Positions 8,998 through 18,276 of a stretch of DNA of 64,000 nt are shown piece after piece (position 1 is the first letter of the stretch; the number at the start of each line of letters is the position of its first letter). Source of the stretch: Bacteroides gallinarum DSM 18171 = JCM 13658 (GTDB lineage: Bacteria > Bacteroidota > Bacteroidia > Bacteroidales > Bacteroidaceae); the NCBI RefSeq assembly GCF_000374365.1, contig NZ_KB894127.1, positions 1 to 64,000 on the forward strand. The letters are read 5' to 3'. The translations under genes and the position numbers were made by a program. The notes below the pieces were generated by a model. It worked only from the letters and a program-made list of their open reading frames with translations, did no database searches and was not told where the DNA came from.

Positions 8998-9120
8998 AGA
9001 GTTGATAGGACGGGCACTTATGATGAAGTGTGATTTATGCGACAAAAATAAGTCAAATGTATATGATAAGCAAGAAAAATGCGAAGAATGTAGTTATTTA
9101 TCAATGACCGGAGTATCCGT

Positions 9121-10221
9121 TCAGTTTGTTTTATGGTTGATGCAGATACCTTTCAGATACCATTCATACAGTCTGTGGATACCCTCGTCTATTTCTACTT
9201 TATGATGCCAGCCTAAGTCGTGCAGTTTGGTTACATCCGTCAGCTTGCGCAGAGTGCCGTCCGGTTTGCTTGCATCCCATTTCAGCTCCCCCTTAAATCC
9301 TACTTCTACCATGATTTTTTCGGCTACCTCCTTTATACTGATTTCCTTTCCGGTTCCTACGTTGATGTGGCAGTTGCGTATGTCTTTCGTTCCGGGAGTG
9401 TAAGTATCCTTGAAATCTACGTTCAGCAATACGTGTACGCTGGCATCCGCCATTTCCTCACTCCACAGGAATTCGCGCAGCGGAGTTCCCGTACCCCACA
9501 AAACAACAGCTTCCGGTGTAATTCCGAATCTTGCCAGCTCCGCCAGTATTTCCTCATTACTGTAACTTCCGTCTACCCCTTCTACCGGGCGTAAGTCGAT
9601 GTCTTTCCTCACTGCATCCCAGTCGCCCTCGTTCAGGCATTTGGCAAGATAAATCTTACGTATCATGGCAGGCAGCACATGGCTGTTTTCCAAGTGGAAG
9701 TTATCATTCGGACCATACAAGTTAGTAGGCATCACCGCTATGTAATTCGTTCCATACTGCAAGTTGAAGCTTTCGCACATCTTCAGTCCGGCTATTTTGG
9801 CAATGGCATACGGCTCATTGGTGTATTCCAACGGGGAAGTCAGCAACACTTCCTCTTTCATCGGTTGCGGGGCTTCGCGTGGATAGATGCAGGTGCTCCC
9901 CAGGAAAAGCAGCTTTTTCACACCGTGTCGGAAACTTTCACCGATAACATTCTGTTGTATTTGCAGGTTTTGGTAGATGAAGTCCGCACGGTATTGCAGG
10001 TTGGCCATGATTCCACCCACATGAGCGGCTGCGAGCACCACGGCATCCGGCTGCTCTTCATCGAAGAATTTCTTTACGGCAACCCCGTCCAGCAAGTCCA
10101 GCTCCTTGTGCGAACGGCCTACCAGATTGGTGTATCCTCTTTGTAACAGGTTGTTCCAGATAGCCGAGCCCACTAACCCGTGATGACCGGCTATGTAAAT
10201 TTTAGCATTTTTCTCTAACAT
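9121..10221 (-). CDS. fcl: GDP-L-fucose synthase
   Basis: 366 aa. Epimerase/reductase that converts GDP-4-keto-6-deoxymannose to GDP-L-fucose. The NAD(P) motif GHHGLVGSA is at about 12-20, the catalytic Ser-Tyr-Lys set is seen in FLGSTCIYP and EPYAIAKIAG, and the C-terminal part has the usual LTDVTKLHDLGWHHK block. It is followed by the WecG-type gene and gmd and supplies fucose to the local polysaccharide. A paralogue lies at 59536-60618. Confidence 0.95.
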   Translation of the reverse strand: MLEKNAKIYIAGHHGLVGSAIWNNLLQRGYTNLVGRSHKELDLLDGVAVKKFFDEEQPDAVVLAAAHVGGIMANLQYRADFIYQNLQIQQNVIGESFRHGVKKLLFLGSTCIYPREAPQPMKEEVLLTSPLEYTNEPYAIAKIAGLKMCESFNLQYGTNYIAVMPTNLYGPNDNFHLENSHVLPAMIRKIYLAKCLNEGDWDAVRKDIDLRPVEGVDGSYSNEEILAELARFGITPEAVVLWGTGTPLREFLWSEEMADASVHVLLNVDFKDTYTPGTKDIRNCHINVGTGKEISIKEVAEKIMVEVGFKGELKWDASKPDGTLRKLTDVTKLHDLGWHHKVEIDEGIHRLYEWYLKGICINHKTN

Positions 10222-10295
10222 GGCTGATACCGATTATATGTGTGGATTATTTATTCTTAATAAATTTAACAGATAAGTTTGCCAGTTTGATATTT

Positions 10296-10646
10296 TTATG
10301 TGTTGTTATGGCAAACTGCACAACTAATGGTTATAACTTCAATATCTGTAATTGCTTTTAAAGAGTGTAGGGTGTTGGTAGGTATACTGATAAAATCTCC
10401 ACTGCCGCAAGTTGTCCGTTCCTTACCGGCCGTTATGGTTGCTTCCCCTTTTTGAAATAGGAAGAATTCTTCCATCGTGGGATGCAGGTGTTCCTCTACC
10501 ACCTCGCCAGCTTTTAGCCGGGTTACGGCTATTTGGGTGAGGGGAGTGGATGTTTCCCGCCCATTTAGTAAGACTCTCTTTTCACCGATATTGTGGGTGG
10601 TAGTGATAACCGATAACTTTTTGATGCTTTTCTTATTTATAGTCAT
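10296..10646 (-). CDS. Cupin-domain protein
   Basis: 116 aa. A single cupin barrel: EVVEEHLHPTMEEFFLFQKGEATI gives the motif-1 His/His/Glu set and DFISIPTNTLHSLKAI the motif-2 His. Such small cupins in sugar clusters may bind metal and act on, or sense, a sugar derivative. The gene overlaps the end of the preceding glycosyltransferase by 14 nt, so they are translationally coupled. No specific reaction can be named. Confidence 0.75.
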   Translation of the reverse strand: MTINKKSIKKLSVITTTHNIGEKRVLLNGRETSTPLTQIAVTRLKAGEVVEEHLHPTMEEFFLFQKGEATITAGKERTTCGSGDFISIPTNTLHSLKAITDIEVITISCAVCHNNT

Positions 10647-11862
10647 TTAATACATTATTATATAGAGCAACCATTTGTTTGGCTTTATTATCCCATGATA
10701 GTTCTTCTTGTCTTTGGTTACATTGTTCGGATAATTTCCGTAAAATATCCCTATGGTGATATAAATGATCAATCTTTTTGGCAAACTCTTTGATAGATTG
10801 TTGGGGAGTGCTTAGGGGTATTTTCATACCTACTTGTTCATTGACGGAATCACCTTGGCCGCAGGCATCAAAACAGATTACGGGAAGATTATTACCTATG
10901 GCTTCCAGTACTACGTGTGGAGTACCTTCTGCCACACTTGTAAAGAAAAATATGTCGGATTGCTGCATGATTTCCTGTACTTTGTCATGACTGACAACAC
11001 CATGCCAAATACATTGCTCTGCAATATGAAGCGATTCTGCCAATTCTTTATAAATCTTGTTATCTCCACTGCCGACAATATGTAGTTTAATGCTTTTATT
11101 GTGGATTTGAGCTATTGTTTGAATAGCTAACGATAGTTGTTTTCTAAAGTCTAGTTTGCCTACCCACAATAAATCTAATTTTTCTTTGTCTTTTTTGTCA
11201 AGTAGTATTTTGTTTTGCGGATAACATCCGGTTTCATTCAAAAGAGGTGATTCTATATTGAAAAATTTATTAAAACTCTTTTTCGATTCAGAAGAAGCTG
11301 AAATTATAACGGCTGCTTTTTTTGCGGCTTGATGTACTCGTTTACTGTACTTCAATTGGATTGTTGTTAAGAAATTTTTCAAGTGTATAAAAAGCTTTGC
11401 TTTTAAATTAACTCCTTGCAGATAAGCTGTCGGGAATTTTTCTTTAGCATCTACCGGCCCCCATACAAATGGTTTATTTTCTATCTTCCATAAATATCCG
11501 GGTTCACGAAAACCTATCATGTTCAATTGATGAACAACATCTATGTGCTGTTTAGCTATGATTTCTTTTGCCATTTCATAAGTTTTCCATTGCCATTCTT
11601 TATAGTATTTATAGAAGCGCCAATCTCCTTGGTTCCAGCACATCTTTCTTATTTTGTCCGATACCGGATTATAGTAGAAGTGCATGTTCTTTCCTTGAGG
11701 TATAGTAGGGAGTACAGTTTCTATATTTTCCTTGAATTCTCCTTCTGTGATAATGTGTAATTCGCAATACTTAGCGAGGTTTACACACCAATTCCAAGCC
11801 ATACCGGGTTCGCTTCCCATATTGGGAGAGCAAGCGTATGCATTGATGAGTATTGATAGCAT
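10633..11862 (-). CDS. Glycosyltransferase family 4
   Basis: 409 aa with GT-B organisation. The C-terminal nucleotide-sugar domain shows WVGKLDFRKQLSLAIQTIA and the E-x7-E motif in SVAEGTPHVVLEAIGNNLPV. The N-terminus (AYACSPNMGSEPGMAWNW) is typical of retaining GT4 enzymes of capsule clusters. Cytoplasmic or membrane-associated; donor and linkage unknown. It lies in a tight minus-strand series with an acyltransferase upstream and the cupin overlapping downstream. Confidence 0.88.
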   Translation of the reverse strand: MLSILINAYACSPNMGSEPGMAWNWCVNLAKYCELHIITEGEFKENIETVLPTIPQGKNMHFYYNPVSDKIRKMCWNQGDWRFYKYYKEWQWKTYEMAKEIIAKQHIDVVHQLNMIGFREPGYLWKIENKPFVWGPVDAKEKFPTAYLQGVNLKAKLFIHLKNFLTTIQLKYSKRVHQAAKKAAVIISASSESKKSFNKFFNIESPLLNETGCYPQNKILLDKKDKEKLDLLWVGKLDFRKQLSLAIQTIAQIHNKSIKLHIVGSGDNKIYKELAESLHIAEQCIWHGVVSHDKVQEIMQQSDIFFFTSVAEGTPHVVLEAIGNNLPVICFDACGQGDSVNEQVGMKIPLSTPQQSIKEFAKKIDHLYHHRDILRKLSEQCNQRQEELSWDNKAKQMVALYNNVLNDYK

Positions 11863-11867
11863 ATTTC

Positions 11868-12866
11868 TTAATAGATTTTTATTGCTTCTTTTAGATTAAA
11901 AGGAGATGGAGAAAGAAATTGTAAAAACAGTGATGTTACGAACTTTAACGCATAAGCACTTATACTTATTAATATAAATACAATTATTGTATTTAAAGGA
12001 AAGAGCGCGTTAAATTTATCTGTTATGATGTGAAATTGTACTATATATATTTCAAGAGTCAAATTTGCTATTGTGAGGAATATCCATTTTAATTGGGGTG
12101 TTTGGAAAAGAGTTGTACACCAAGGATAACTTGCAACTTTATATATATAGAAAATAAAGAGATGTAGAGGTAATAATCCTATTATTTGTAAATAATACTT
12201 ATAGTTTAAATAGCCTTTACTTATATATAGCACAATGAAGTATGCTATAAACCAAAATGACATCAATGTAAAATCTTTGGATAATGATTTCATTTTTATT
12301 ATATTTTTATTGAGATACGTCAGCCCTCCCATTACCATTATGCTGAAATGACAGATGAAATGAAAGTTGGTGTGGAATATAGAACTTGCCACTTTAGGCA
12401 TATATAAGAAATAACATATAGATGTTATGATAGAAAGTATGAAGACCGTTTTTTGTAGCTTAATTTTACCCCCCCCCATAACATTAATATTGATATTACC
12501 AAAAATAAAGAATAAAATATAATAGATTGCAATACATTGTAGAAACCAGTATTGATTAGCTATTATTAGGTTTTGCCAACTAATGGGACTATTCCAAAGA
12601 ATAGCTGCGATTATACTCCATAGAAAAACAGAAGGCCACAACCGCTGTATTTTCTTTTTGTACCAACTAAGGAATATTTCTTTTCTTTTCTCAAATCCCA
12701 TCATCAATAAGAAACCGGAAACAAAGAAAAAAAGTGCATTTCCATGTACACCTAAGGTAGCTAATGAAGGTGACACGTCCTTATATAAAGGGATAAAATG
12801 GGAATTTGTTATAAATATCGCGGCAAGAACTTTTAGGAAGTCTAAATTATAATATCTTGTAGACAT
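11868..12866 (-). CDS. Acyltransferase family 3 (O-acetyltransferase-like)
   Basis: 332 aa, about ten hydrophobic helices. The N-terminus YYNLDFLKVLAAIFITNSHF has the family opening with its His in the first helix. It probably O-acetylates the repeat unit at the cytoplasmic membrane. Near the middle the coding strand holds a run of nine G (12469-12477) read as MGGGK; the reading frame is intact here, but a slip would truncate the protein. It starts 11 bp after the corrected stop of the upstream glycosyltransferase. Confidence 0.82.
   Translation of the reverse strand: MSTRYYNLDFLKVLAAIFITNSHFIPLYKDVSPSLATLGVHGNALFFFVSGFLLMMGFEKRKEIFLSWYKKKIQRLWPSVFLWSIIAAILWNSPISWQNLIIANQYWFLQCIAIYYILFFIFGNININVMGGGKIKLQKTVFILSIITSICYFLYMPKVASSIFHTNFHFICHFSIMVMGGLTYLNKNIIKMKSLSKDFTLMSFWFIAYFIVLYISKGYLNYKYYLQIIGLLPLHLFIFYIYKVASYPWCTTLFQTPQLKWIFLTIANLTLEIYIVQFHIITDKFNALFPLNTIIVFILISISAYALKFVTSLFLQFLSPSPFNLKEAIKIY
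12469..12477 (-). repeat. G9 homopolymer in the acyltransferase gene
   Basis: Nine consecutive C on the plus strand (G on the coding strand) inside an AT-rich gene, followed on the coding strand by TAAAATT. Runs of this length are classic slipped-strand sites. The present length keeps the gene in frame. Confidence 0.8.
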
Positions 12867-13006
12867 ATATCATTTTTTAGATTTTTATTTGATATCCTAT
12901 TTTTTGGGTAAAAAATATTAATGTGTATAGTAAACTATAATACTTGTTTTTTATAAGAAAAATAGGTATTTTGTACTTTAGTGGAGCATTGGTGATATCT
13001 ATATTT

Positions 13007-13972
13007 TCAATAGCTTGCCTGACGGGAGGAAAAGAAGAATACTTCCTTGAATAGCTTTATAAGTTTATATGACTCTTTTGATAATTTGACGCATAATTCT
13101 ATGGCTGATAGCAATAACGAGCCATTATAACACCAAGATAAATCAATCTGATGCTTTTGTATATAGAGAATATTTATATTATTCCTTTCTTCCGCTAATT
13201 TTAATTTATTATTGAATAAGAGTATGGGGTTATTTAAAATTCTACTTATAGAGCCGGATGACCGTAGATAATAATTATATAGATGTTCTGATATTACTTT
13301 CATCTTTTGTGCATAGCACAAGTATTTCAGAATGAACATAGTGTCTTCATTTAGTGCTATATTTGGGAAAAGAAGTTTATTATTTATTATTATAGAACGT
13401 TTAAATATATAATGCCATACAGCTCCATGCATAAATCCTTTTATATTTGTTAAGGGAAGACCTTTAAACAAATTATCTAGATTTTTCTGTGAGTAACCAA
13501 ACAAAGCAGGAATTACTTCTTCTATGATATCTTCATTATTTAGAGTCCTTTTTGATATGAAATTTTTTTGTTGTTCCAATTGGTTATTTCTGATGAAGTT
13601 GAAGTTAAATAATAAAATATCTGGGATATCAGTTTCTAATGTCTTTAAAATGATAGATATACTGTCAGTTGTAATATCGTCGTCTGCATCAATAAACCAA
13701 ATATATTCTCCTTGTGCATATTCTATTCCAATATTTCTAGTATTGGATACTCCCTGATTTTCTATATTGTTTATAATTTTTACCCCCCCCCTCCCGTAAG
13801 TACTATGCAGATTGTAAGAAGTTAAGATATCACTTGTGCCATCTGTACTTCCATCATTGATAATTATAATTTCGTATAAGCCTTGATATTCTTCGCCAGA
13901 ATTTTCTATTGATTTTAAGCAGTTTGTTATAAATTTGCTAGCGTTATAGCAAGGGATTATAATACTTAACAT
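13007..13972 (-). CDS. Glycosyltransferase family 2, C-terminus frameshifted
   Basis: 321 aa as read. A complete GT-A domain is present: LSIIIPCYNASKFI, the nucleotide site IIINDGSTDGT and the DXD-like WFIDADDDIT. A run of nine G (13783-13791) lies at residues 61-64 and is in frame. The last residues (FFFSSRQASY) look wrong: dropping one base at the run 13030-13033 gives FFFPPVRQAIENIDI and about 40 further residues ending YQIKI at a stop at 12877. That restores an 11-bp gap to the next gene. So the intact form is probably 12877-13972, and this copy is truncated or mis-sequenced. Confidence 0.85.
   Translation of the reverse strand: MLSIIIPCYNASKFITNCLKSIENSGEEYQGLYEIIIINDGSTDGTSDILTSYNLHSTYGRGGVKIINNIENQGVSNTRNIGIEYAQGEYIWFIDADDDITTDSISIILKTLETDIPDILLFNFNFIRNNQLEQQKNFISKRTLNNEDIIEEVIPALFGYSQKNLDNLFKGLPLTNIKGFMHGAVWHYIFKRSIIINNKLLFPNIALNEDTMFILKYLCYAQKMKVISEHLYNYYLRSSGSISRILNNPILLFNNKLKLAEERNNINILYIQKHQIDLSWCYNGSLLLSAIELCVKLSKESYKLIKLFKEVFFFSSRQASY
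13783..13791 (-). repeat. G9 homopolymer in the GT2 gene
   Basis: Nine C on the plus strand near the start of the gene. On the coding strand it is followed by TAAAAATTA, almost the same context as the tract at 12469. In frame here; a one-base slip would stop translation before the catalytic DXD. Confidence 0.8.
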
Positions 13973-13999
13973 GATGTAATAGATTTATATTTGTTGTTT

Positions 14000-15037
14000 T
14001 TATAGATTTGAATATATCTTTTCCAATTGTCTATTAATGGTTGAAATATTAAAAGCTGTATGTGCTAAATGTAAAGATGCATTTACTAATTTTTTGTATA
14101 AATCATTATTTGTTATTATTCTTTCTAACTGTTTTGCTAATTCTATTTCGTTACCTACTTGAAAAACTAATCCATTTTCTCCATTTATCACAATGTCAGG
14201 AATACCACCAACAGGGGTAACTACGCTTGGAATGCCATAGGCCCATGCATCCAATACTCCCATTGGAAATCCTTCACCGTCACTGGCTAAACAATATATA
14301 GAAGCTTTTTGGAAAGCTTTTTCTTTTTTATTTCCTGACACCCAACCTAAAAATTCAACTTGCTTTTCTATGTTTAATTCTTTTGCTATTCGTTTTGCGT
14401 TTTCTATTTCTCCGTTACCAGCAAATGTGACTCTCCATTCTGGATATTTAGATGCGATTAAAGCAAAACCTCTAAGAAGTGTTCCATATCCTTTTCGAGG
14501 AATAATAGTACCAGCAAATAATATGGATTTTTCTCGCATGTCATCTCTTCTATTTACAGTAGGGCAAGGATTATACAGTACTTCTATGTGTTCTGTTAGC
14601 CCTAAAGCTTCTTTTATCCAACGTTTCCATTGTTCCGAAAGTACGAGTACTATATCTGCTTGCGAAAAAAGTTTTCGATATAATGTTTGATTATGAGGCT
14701 CAAATAAGAACTTTTCATTTGAAGGATGAAAATGAAAAATAATTTTCTTTTTCATCCATTTGGCAGGATAGAAGAATAGCTGCTTCCTTTTGGCTGATTG
14801 AGTGGTCGCTATATGTATATGTACTATATCATAAAATGGTAATAAGCAATAATATTCTATTAGAGCACTACCTAAATACCATAGCTTTCTTATATTGTTT
14901 CCGTCTTTATGCGTTTCAATCCATTTGCAATGAAATTTCTTCCATTGCTCACCCGTTTCGTGCGCTTTTATAACGGATGTAATACCACCTCGTGTTTTAC
15001 GCGAGGTAGCTACAACTAAAACTTTTTTGTTCTTCAT
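14000..15037 (-). CDS. Glycosyltransferase family 4
   Basis: 345 aa. N-terminal GKKVLVVATSRKTRGGITSV-like opening and C-terminal AGTIIPRKGYGTLLRGF with the E-x7-E region DGEGFPMGVLDAWAYGIPSV identify a retaining GT-B enzyme. HFHPSNEKF and VLVLSEQWK are acceptor-side features common in capsule GT4 proteins. It begins 4 bp after the stop of the next upstream gene, so it belongs to the same transcript. Donor unknown. Confidence 0.87.
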   Translation of the reverse strand: MKNKKVLVVATSRKTRGGITSVIKAHETGEQWKKFHCKWIETHKDGNNIRKLWYLGSALIEYYCLLPFYDIVHIHIATTQSAKRKQLFFYPAKWMKKKIIFHFHPSNEKFLFEPHNQTLYRKLFSQADIVLVLSEQWKRWIKEALGLTEHIEVLYNPCPTVNRRDDMREKSILFAGTIIPRKGYGTLLRGFALIASKYPEWRVTFAGNGEIENAKRIAKELNIEKQVEFLGWVSGNKKEKAFQKASIYCLASDGEGFPMGVLDAWAYGIPSVVTPVGGIPDIVINGENGLVFQVGNEIELAKQLERIITNNDLYKKLVNASLHLAHTAFNISTINRQLEKIYSNL

Positions 15038-15041
15038 TATC

Positions 15042-16010
15042 CTAAACCTTTATGTCGTCAAATGGAATGTCTCCGATAGTAGCAGCAAGCAGGGCATAAT
15101 GAGAGATGGAGTAAAGTTCCGGAGCACAGAAGCGATAGACAGCAATTCCTTTTGTCATTATATACAAGTCAAGGAAAGACTTGAAAGCGATATTTGCTTT
15201 GGCCTCTTCACTTACGTGACCGATATTATCGGATGGCAATACCTTAACGGGTATATCTAACAAAGAATTAAGAAACAACTTACTATCAGAGAAAATATAA
15301 ACATCCTTTCCCGGATTTTTTGTTATCACTTGCCTAATTCCATCTTTACATCTTTCAATTAAGGCGTCTCGTTCTTCCTGTGTTTCTAAATGATTTTCAA
15401 AAAAAGTGTTTTCAAACTTTTCCAAAGCATTTACAAAACGAAGATGACATGACACATACCCTTTTTCCTCTATGTTAAAATCAGAATATGCTTTTTTTAG
15501 TTCTTCGCATGGTTCAAACAACTCATGGAAAAGCTCTGAAAACTTATATCCCGTATCAGGAAATATTCTTGGTATGTGATGCCCATCGTAGTTATAGCAA
15601 TGATATTGCTTGTTTGATATAAGTCTTAAAGGCTTTGTTCGATAATGCTCATCAATGATTCTTGTATCCCGTAAGGAGTATTCCAAATCTTCTAATGTTG
15701 CCACCCAATCATATTTAGGTCTCAGATATTTTTCCAAATGAAATGGAGTCTCAAAAAAGAGTTTGAATTGATAACCATTCGACTTTGCCAAGTCATAACA
15801 AGACATAATTGCTTTAATTCTATCTGCTAGGCCTGGATGCTTCTTATTGGGAACAAAGACTAAATAAAGTACATTTCTATACTTTGCTCGTCCAAATCTA
15901 CACTTTGTATAGTATTTAAAGTTTCTAAATTTAGGACGGAAAAAATGTAAAATGTTTCTAACTGCCGTCATGAATTTCGGCATATTTAATCCCTCTGTAT
16001 CTTTTTCCAT
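15042..16010 (-). CDS. Putative fucosyltransferase-like protein
   Basis: 322 aa, no membrane segment. The N-terminal part has HPGLADRIKAIMSCYDLA, which resembles the GLGDR loop of NodZ-type and related GT-B fucosyltransferases; SCHLRFVNALE and VYIFSDSKLFLNSL fit their C-terminal nucleotide half. Presence of gmd and fcl nearby agrees with use of GDP-fucose. The family assignment is by motif memory only, so a different sugar is possible. Two starts are open (Met1 or Met10). Confidence 0.55.
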   Translation of the reverse strand: MEKDTEGLNMPKFMTAVRNILHFFRPKFRNFKYYTKCRFGRAKYRNVLYLVFVPNKKHPGLADRIKAIMSCYDLAKSNGYQFKLFFETPFHLEKYLRPKYDWVATLEDLEYSLRDTRIIDEHYRTKPLRLISNKQYHCYNYDGHHIPRIFPDTGYKFSELFHELFEPCEELKKAYSDFNIEEKGYVSCHLRFVNALEKFENTFFENHLETQEERDALIERCKDGIRQVITKNPGKDVYIFSDSKLFLNSLLDIPVKVLPSDNIGHVSEEAKANIAFKSFLDLYIMTKGIAVYRFCAPELYSISHYALLAATIGDIPFDDIKV

Positions 16011-16037
16011 ACTTGTTTCTGATAGATTATCCCGCTT

Positions 16038-16365
16038 TTAAAAAGTTTCACCTATGTTTTTATGTCCGATAGCCATGGCAAGAACAAAAAAGACAAATAT
16101 AGGTAGTATCAAAGTCAGGAATAGGCGTTTTACAAAACTCATAAAATATGTACTTGTCCATGATTCGGATTTTTTATAACCTACCATTCCTCTGGTAAAA
16201 AAAGAATAGCGGCATGTGGAAAGAATAAATGATACGGTGTAGTAGTTTATTTTCTTCATAGTTTCCGGTTCCAATATTTATATGGAAAACTACAAGTAAT
16301 ATGGCAAAATCACGTATAGCGTCAATATATCCGATTTTTCTTTCAGTAAGATTAACTTTTTCCAT
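16038..16365 (-). pseudogene. Decayed acyltransferase family 3, N-terminal fragment
   Basis: The first frame (from 16365) reads KIGYIDAIRDFAILLVVFHI ... SFHMPLFFF, the standard start of an acyltransferase-3 protein. At a run of seven A (16197-16203, T on the coding strand) the frame shifts, and the sequence continues as RGMVGYKKSES ... FVKRLFLTLILPIF in the other frame up to a stop at 16038. About 110 residues remain of the usual 330, so the middle and C-terminus are deleted. Not expected to be active. Confidence 0.75.
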
Positions 16366-16371
16366 AAATTG

Positions 16372-17166
16372 TCAGAACCAAAATTTAGGAAACAAAATTC
16401 TCATTAAATGACGAATTTGACATTTGATTTTGATACTTAAAGAATCTTGACGGAATTTACCTGTTGCTAAATCCTTTGAAGTACGCATACCCGTGATACC
16501 ATTGAATAATACCTGATTACGAAAACGGAAGATGAAACGTTCGTCTTCTTTATACTTTCTTGCCATATTCAGCAGGTAATGCTCTGCCCATTTACCCTCA
16601 GTACAATCATCCATCTGCAAATAGCAGTCTAGCATTTCATTTTTATAATATTCCACTTGGAATACCCAGAAGCGACTATCTCCCCAATGTCCATAATTCT
16701 TAGAACCAATCATCTCATACAATCTCGTGTCTTTAATATCGCCCATAAAAACTTTATTGTATGCCCGCTTTTCTATCTCTCGTGTCATTGTCTGAATATT
16801 CACCATGGCATAACGCCCCGTAATTTTAAGGAAATGCGTACATTCTTTTAGTTTTTCTGAGCGCAGTACTCCTTCTTTAATCATCAGATATTCATTGAAA
16901 CTTTTGCCTTTTTGAGGATTAAAAGGCAATTCTTCGTCAGGTCGTAATTGAATCCATTCTATATCTAGTTTATCATTAAATTCTTTTTTCAACTCAGACA
17001 AATCATAGTCCGAATTTTCCAAGAACACAATTGGATATTTCTTGCCTATTTTTATGGTATAATATCTCAAGGCAGATTTATACATTGTTGCCCTTTCTTC
17101 TGTACTGAAATTTCCTCCAATAACTTGTACTCTGACAGTTGCTGTTAGTAATATTGCTAACTTCAT
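16372..17166 (-). CDS. Unrecognised capsule-locus protein, GT-like
   Basis: 264 aa, soluble. The beginning MKLAILLTATVRVQVIGG and the motif LKITGRY (residues 113-119) recall a group of poorly studied glycosyltransferase-like proteins of O-antigen and capsule clusters that carry KxxGRY. HWGDSRFWVF and a basic C-terminus (IKIKCQIRHLMRILF) that could touch the membrane are visible. No DXD motif is obvious. It lies between glycosyltransferase genes on the same strand. Confidence 0.5.
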   Translation of the reverse strand: MKLAILLTATVRVQVIGGNFSTEERATMYKSALRYYTIKIGKKYPIVFLENSDYDLSELKKEFNDKLDIEWIQLRPDEELPFNPQKGKSFNEYLMIKEGVLRSEKLKECTHFLKITGRYAMVNIQTMTREIEKRAYNKVFMGDIKDTRLYEMIGSKNYGHWGDSRFWVFQVEYYKNEMLDCYLQMDDCTEGKWAEHYLLNMARKYKEDERFIFRFRNQVLFNGITGMRTSKDLATGKFRQDSLSIKIKCQIRHLMRILFPKFWF

Positions 17167-17241
17167 GCTTTTTTAATTTAAGTTCGATGATGATGCTTAC
17201 AGGACTAAACTTTGTTGTAAGAGTCTATAAATTATGTACTA

Positions 17242-18276
17242 TTATGTTTTCTTCAAATGCGAAAGTACATAAATAGATAAGTAACATTTATGTTTTATTA
17301 GAATAGTAAAAAGAGCATATATTGCGGGTAGTTTCTGATAAGGATATTTATTTAATATATTTTCCCAAATATTGTTTGAACATATTTGGTGGAGTAAATT
17401 CATCTTTTCGGTAAATTTTAGATTTGAATTGCATAAGTCAATCATAGCGTTTCTACTATAACCAATAAATAAACGCATGATACGTAGTTTCTCTTCATTT
17501 TGCCAATTGAATTCTTCTGCCTTCATTACCAATTTTTTATACATGGTTATTATCTTGTTATTTCTGTCTTTTCTAAATATGCGTGATAATGAATTAGCAT
17601 TCAAGCAATAATAATAAAGGCAATCTGGGATATACGCTATGCGTTGTGCTTGAGTTAAGTAGTCAATATCGAAAACAATGTCCTCTGATATGATTTCTCT
17701 TTCCGAGCAGAAACGAATTTTATTTTTTTGTATGAGTTCATTGGAATATATGGCATGCCAAACCGACATAAACAAGGTTCTATCTTCTTTTTGTTCAGGA
17801 GTTCCTGCTATCATATTTAGCAAAACCTTTTCTTTAATATCTTTACCTTCATATATTGTGAAAGTCGTAACTTCTTGCTTGGATTTGGTATTATGTGAAT
17901 CATATTGGTTAAAACCACAAAAAACAGTATCTAGATTATATTGAGTGGCTGTATTATATAACTTTTCATACATGGAAATATCTACGAAATCATCACTGTC
18001 AAGAAAAGCAATATATTTTCCAGTTGCTATTTCAAGTCCAGAGTTACGGGCGAATCCTAATCCTTCATTCTTTTTATGTATGACTTTTATGCGAGAATCT
18101 TGTTTTGCGTAGTTGTCGCACATGATAGAACAGTTATCAGGGGATTCATCGTCCACCATAATAATCTCAATCTCTTTTAATGTCTGTTTCAGCAAAGACT
18201 GCATGCAGCGCTCCAAATATGGTTCTACATTATAAACGGGAATTATTATTGAAACTTTTGGGGTATTGATGTCCAT
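17242..18276 (-). CDS. Glycosyltransferase family 2
   Basis: 344 aa. Inverting GT-A domain: VSIIIPVYNVEPYLERCMQS, IIMVDDESPDNC and the DXD-type FLDSDDFVD at about 95-103. The C-terminal half (HAIYSNELIQ ... LYYYCLNANSLSR) is typical of capsule GT2 enzymes that add hexoses or HexNAc. Its start codon shares one base with the stop of the upstream gene, showing translational coupling. Confidence 0.9.
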   Translation of the reverse strand: MDINTPKVSIIIPVYNVEPYLERCMQSLLKQTLKEIEIIMVDDESPDNCSIMCDNYAKQDSRIKVIHKKNEGLGFARNSGLEIATGKYIAFLDSDDFVDISMYEKLYNTATQYNLDTVFCGFNQYDSHNTKSKQEVTTFTIYEGKDIKEKVLLNMIAGTPEQKEDRTLFMSVWHAIYSNELIQKNKIRFCSEREIISEDIVFDIDYLTQAQRIAYIPDCLYYYCLNANSLSRIFRKDRNNKIITMYKKLVMKAEEFNWQNEEKLRIMRLFIGYSRNAMIDLCNSNLKFTEKMNLLHQICSNNIWENILNKYPYQKLPAIYALFTILIKHKCYLSIYVLSHLKKT

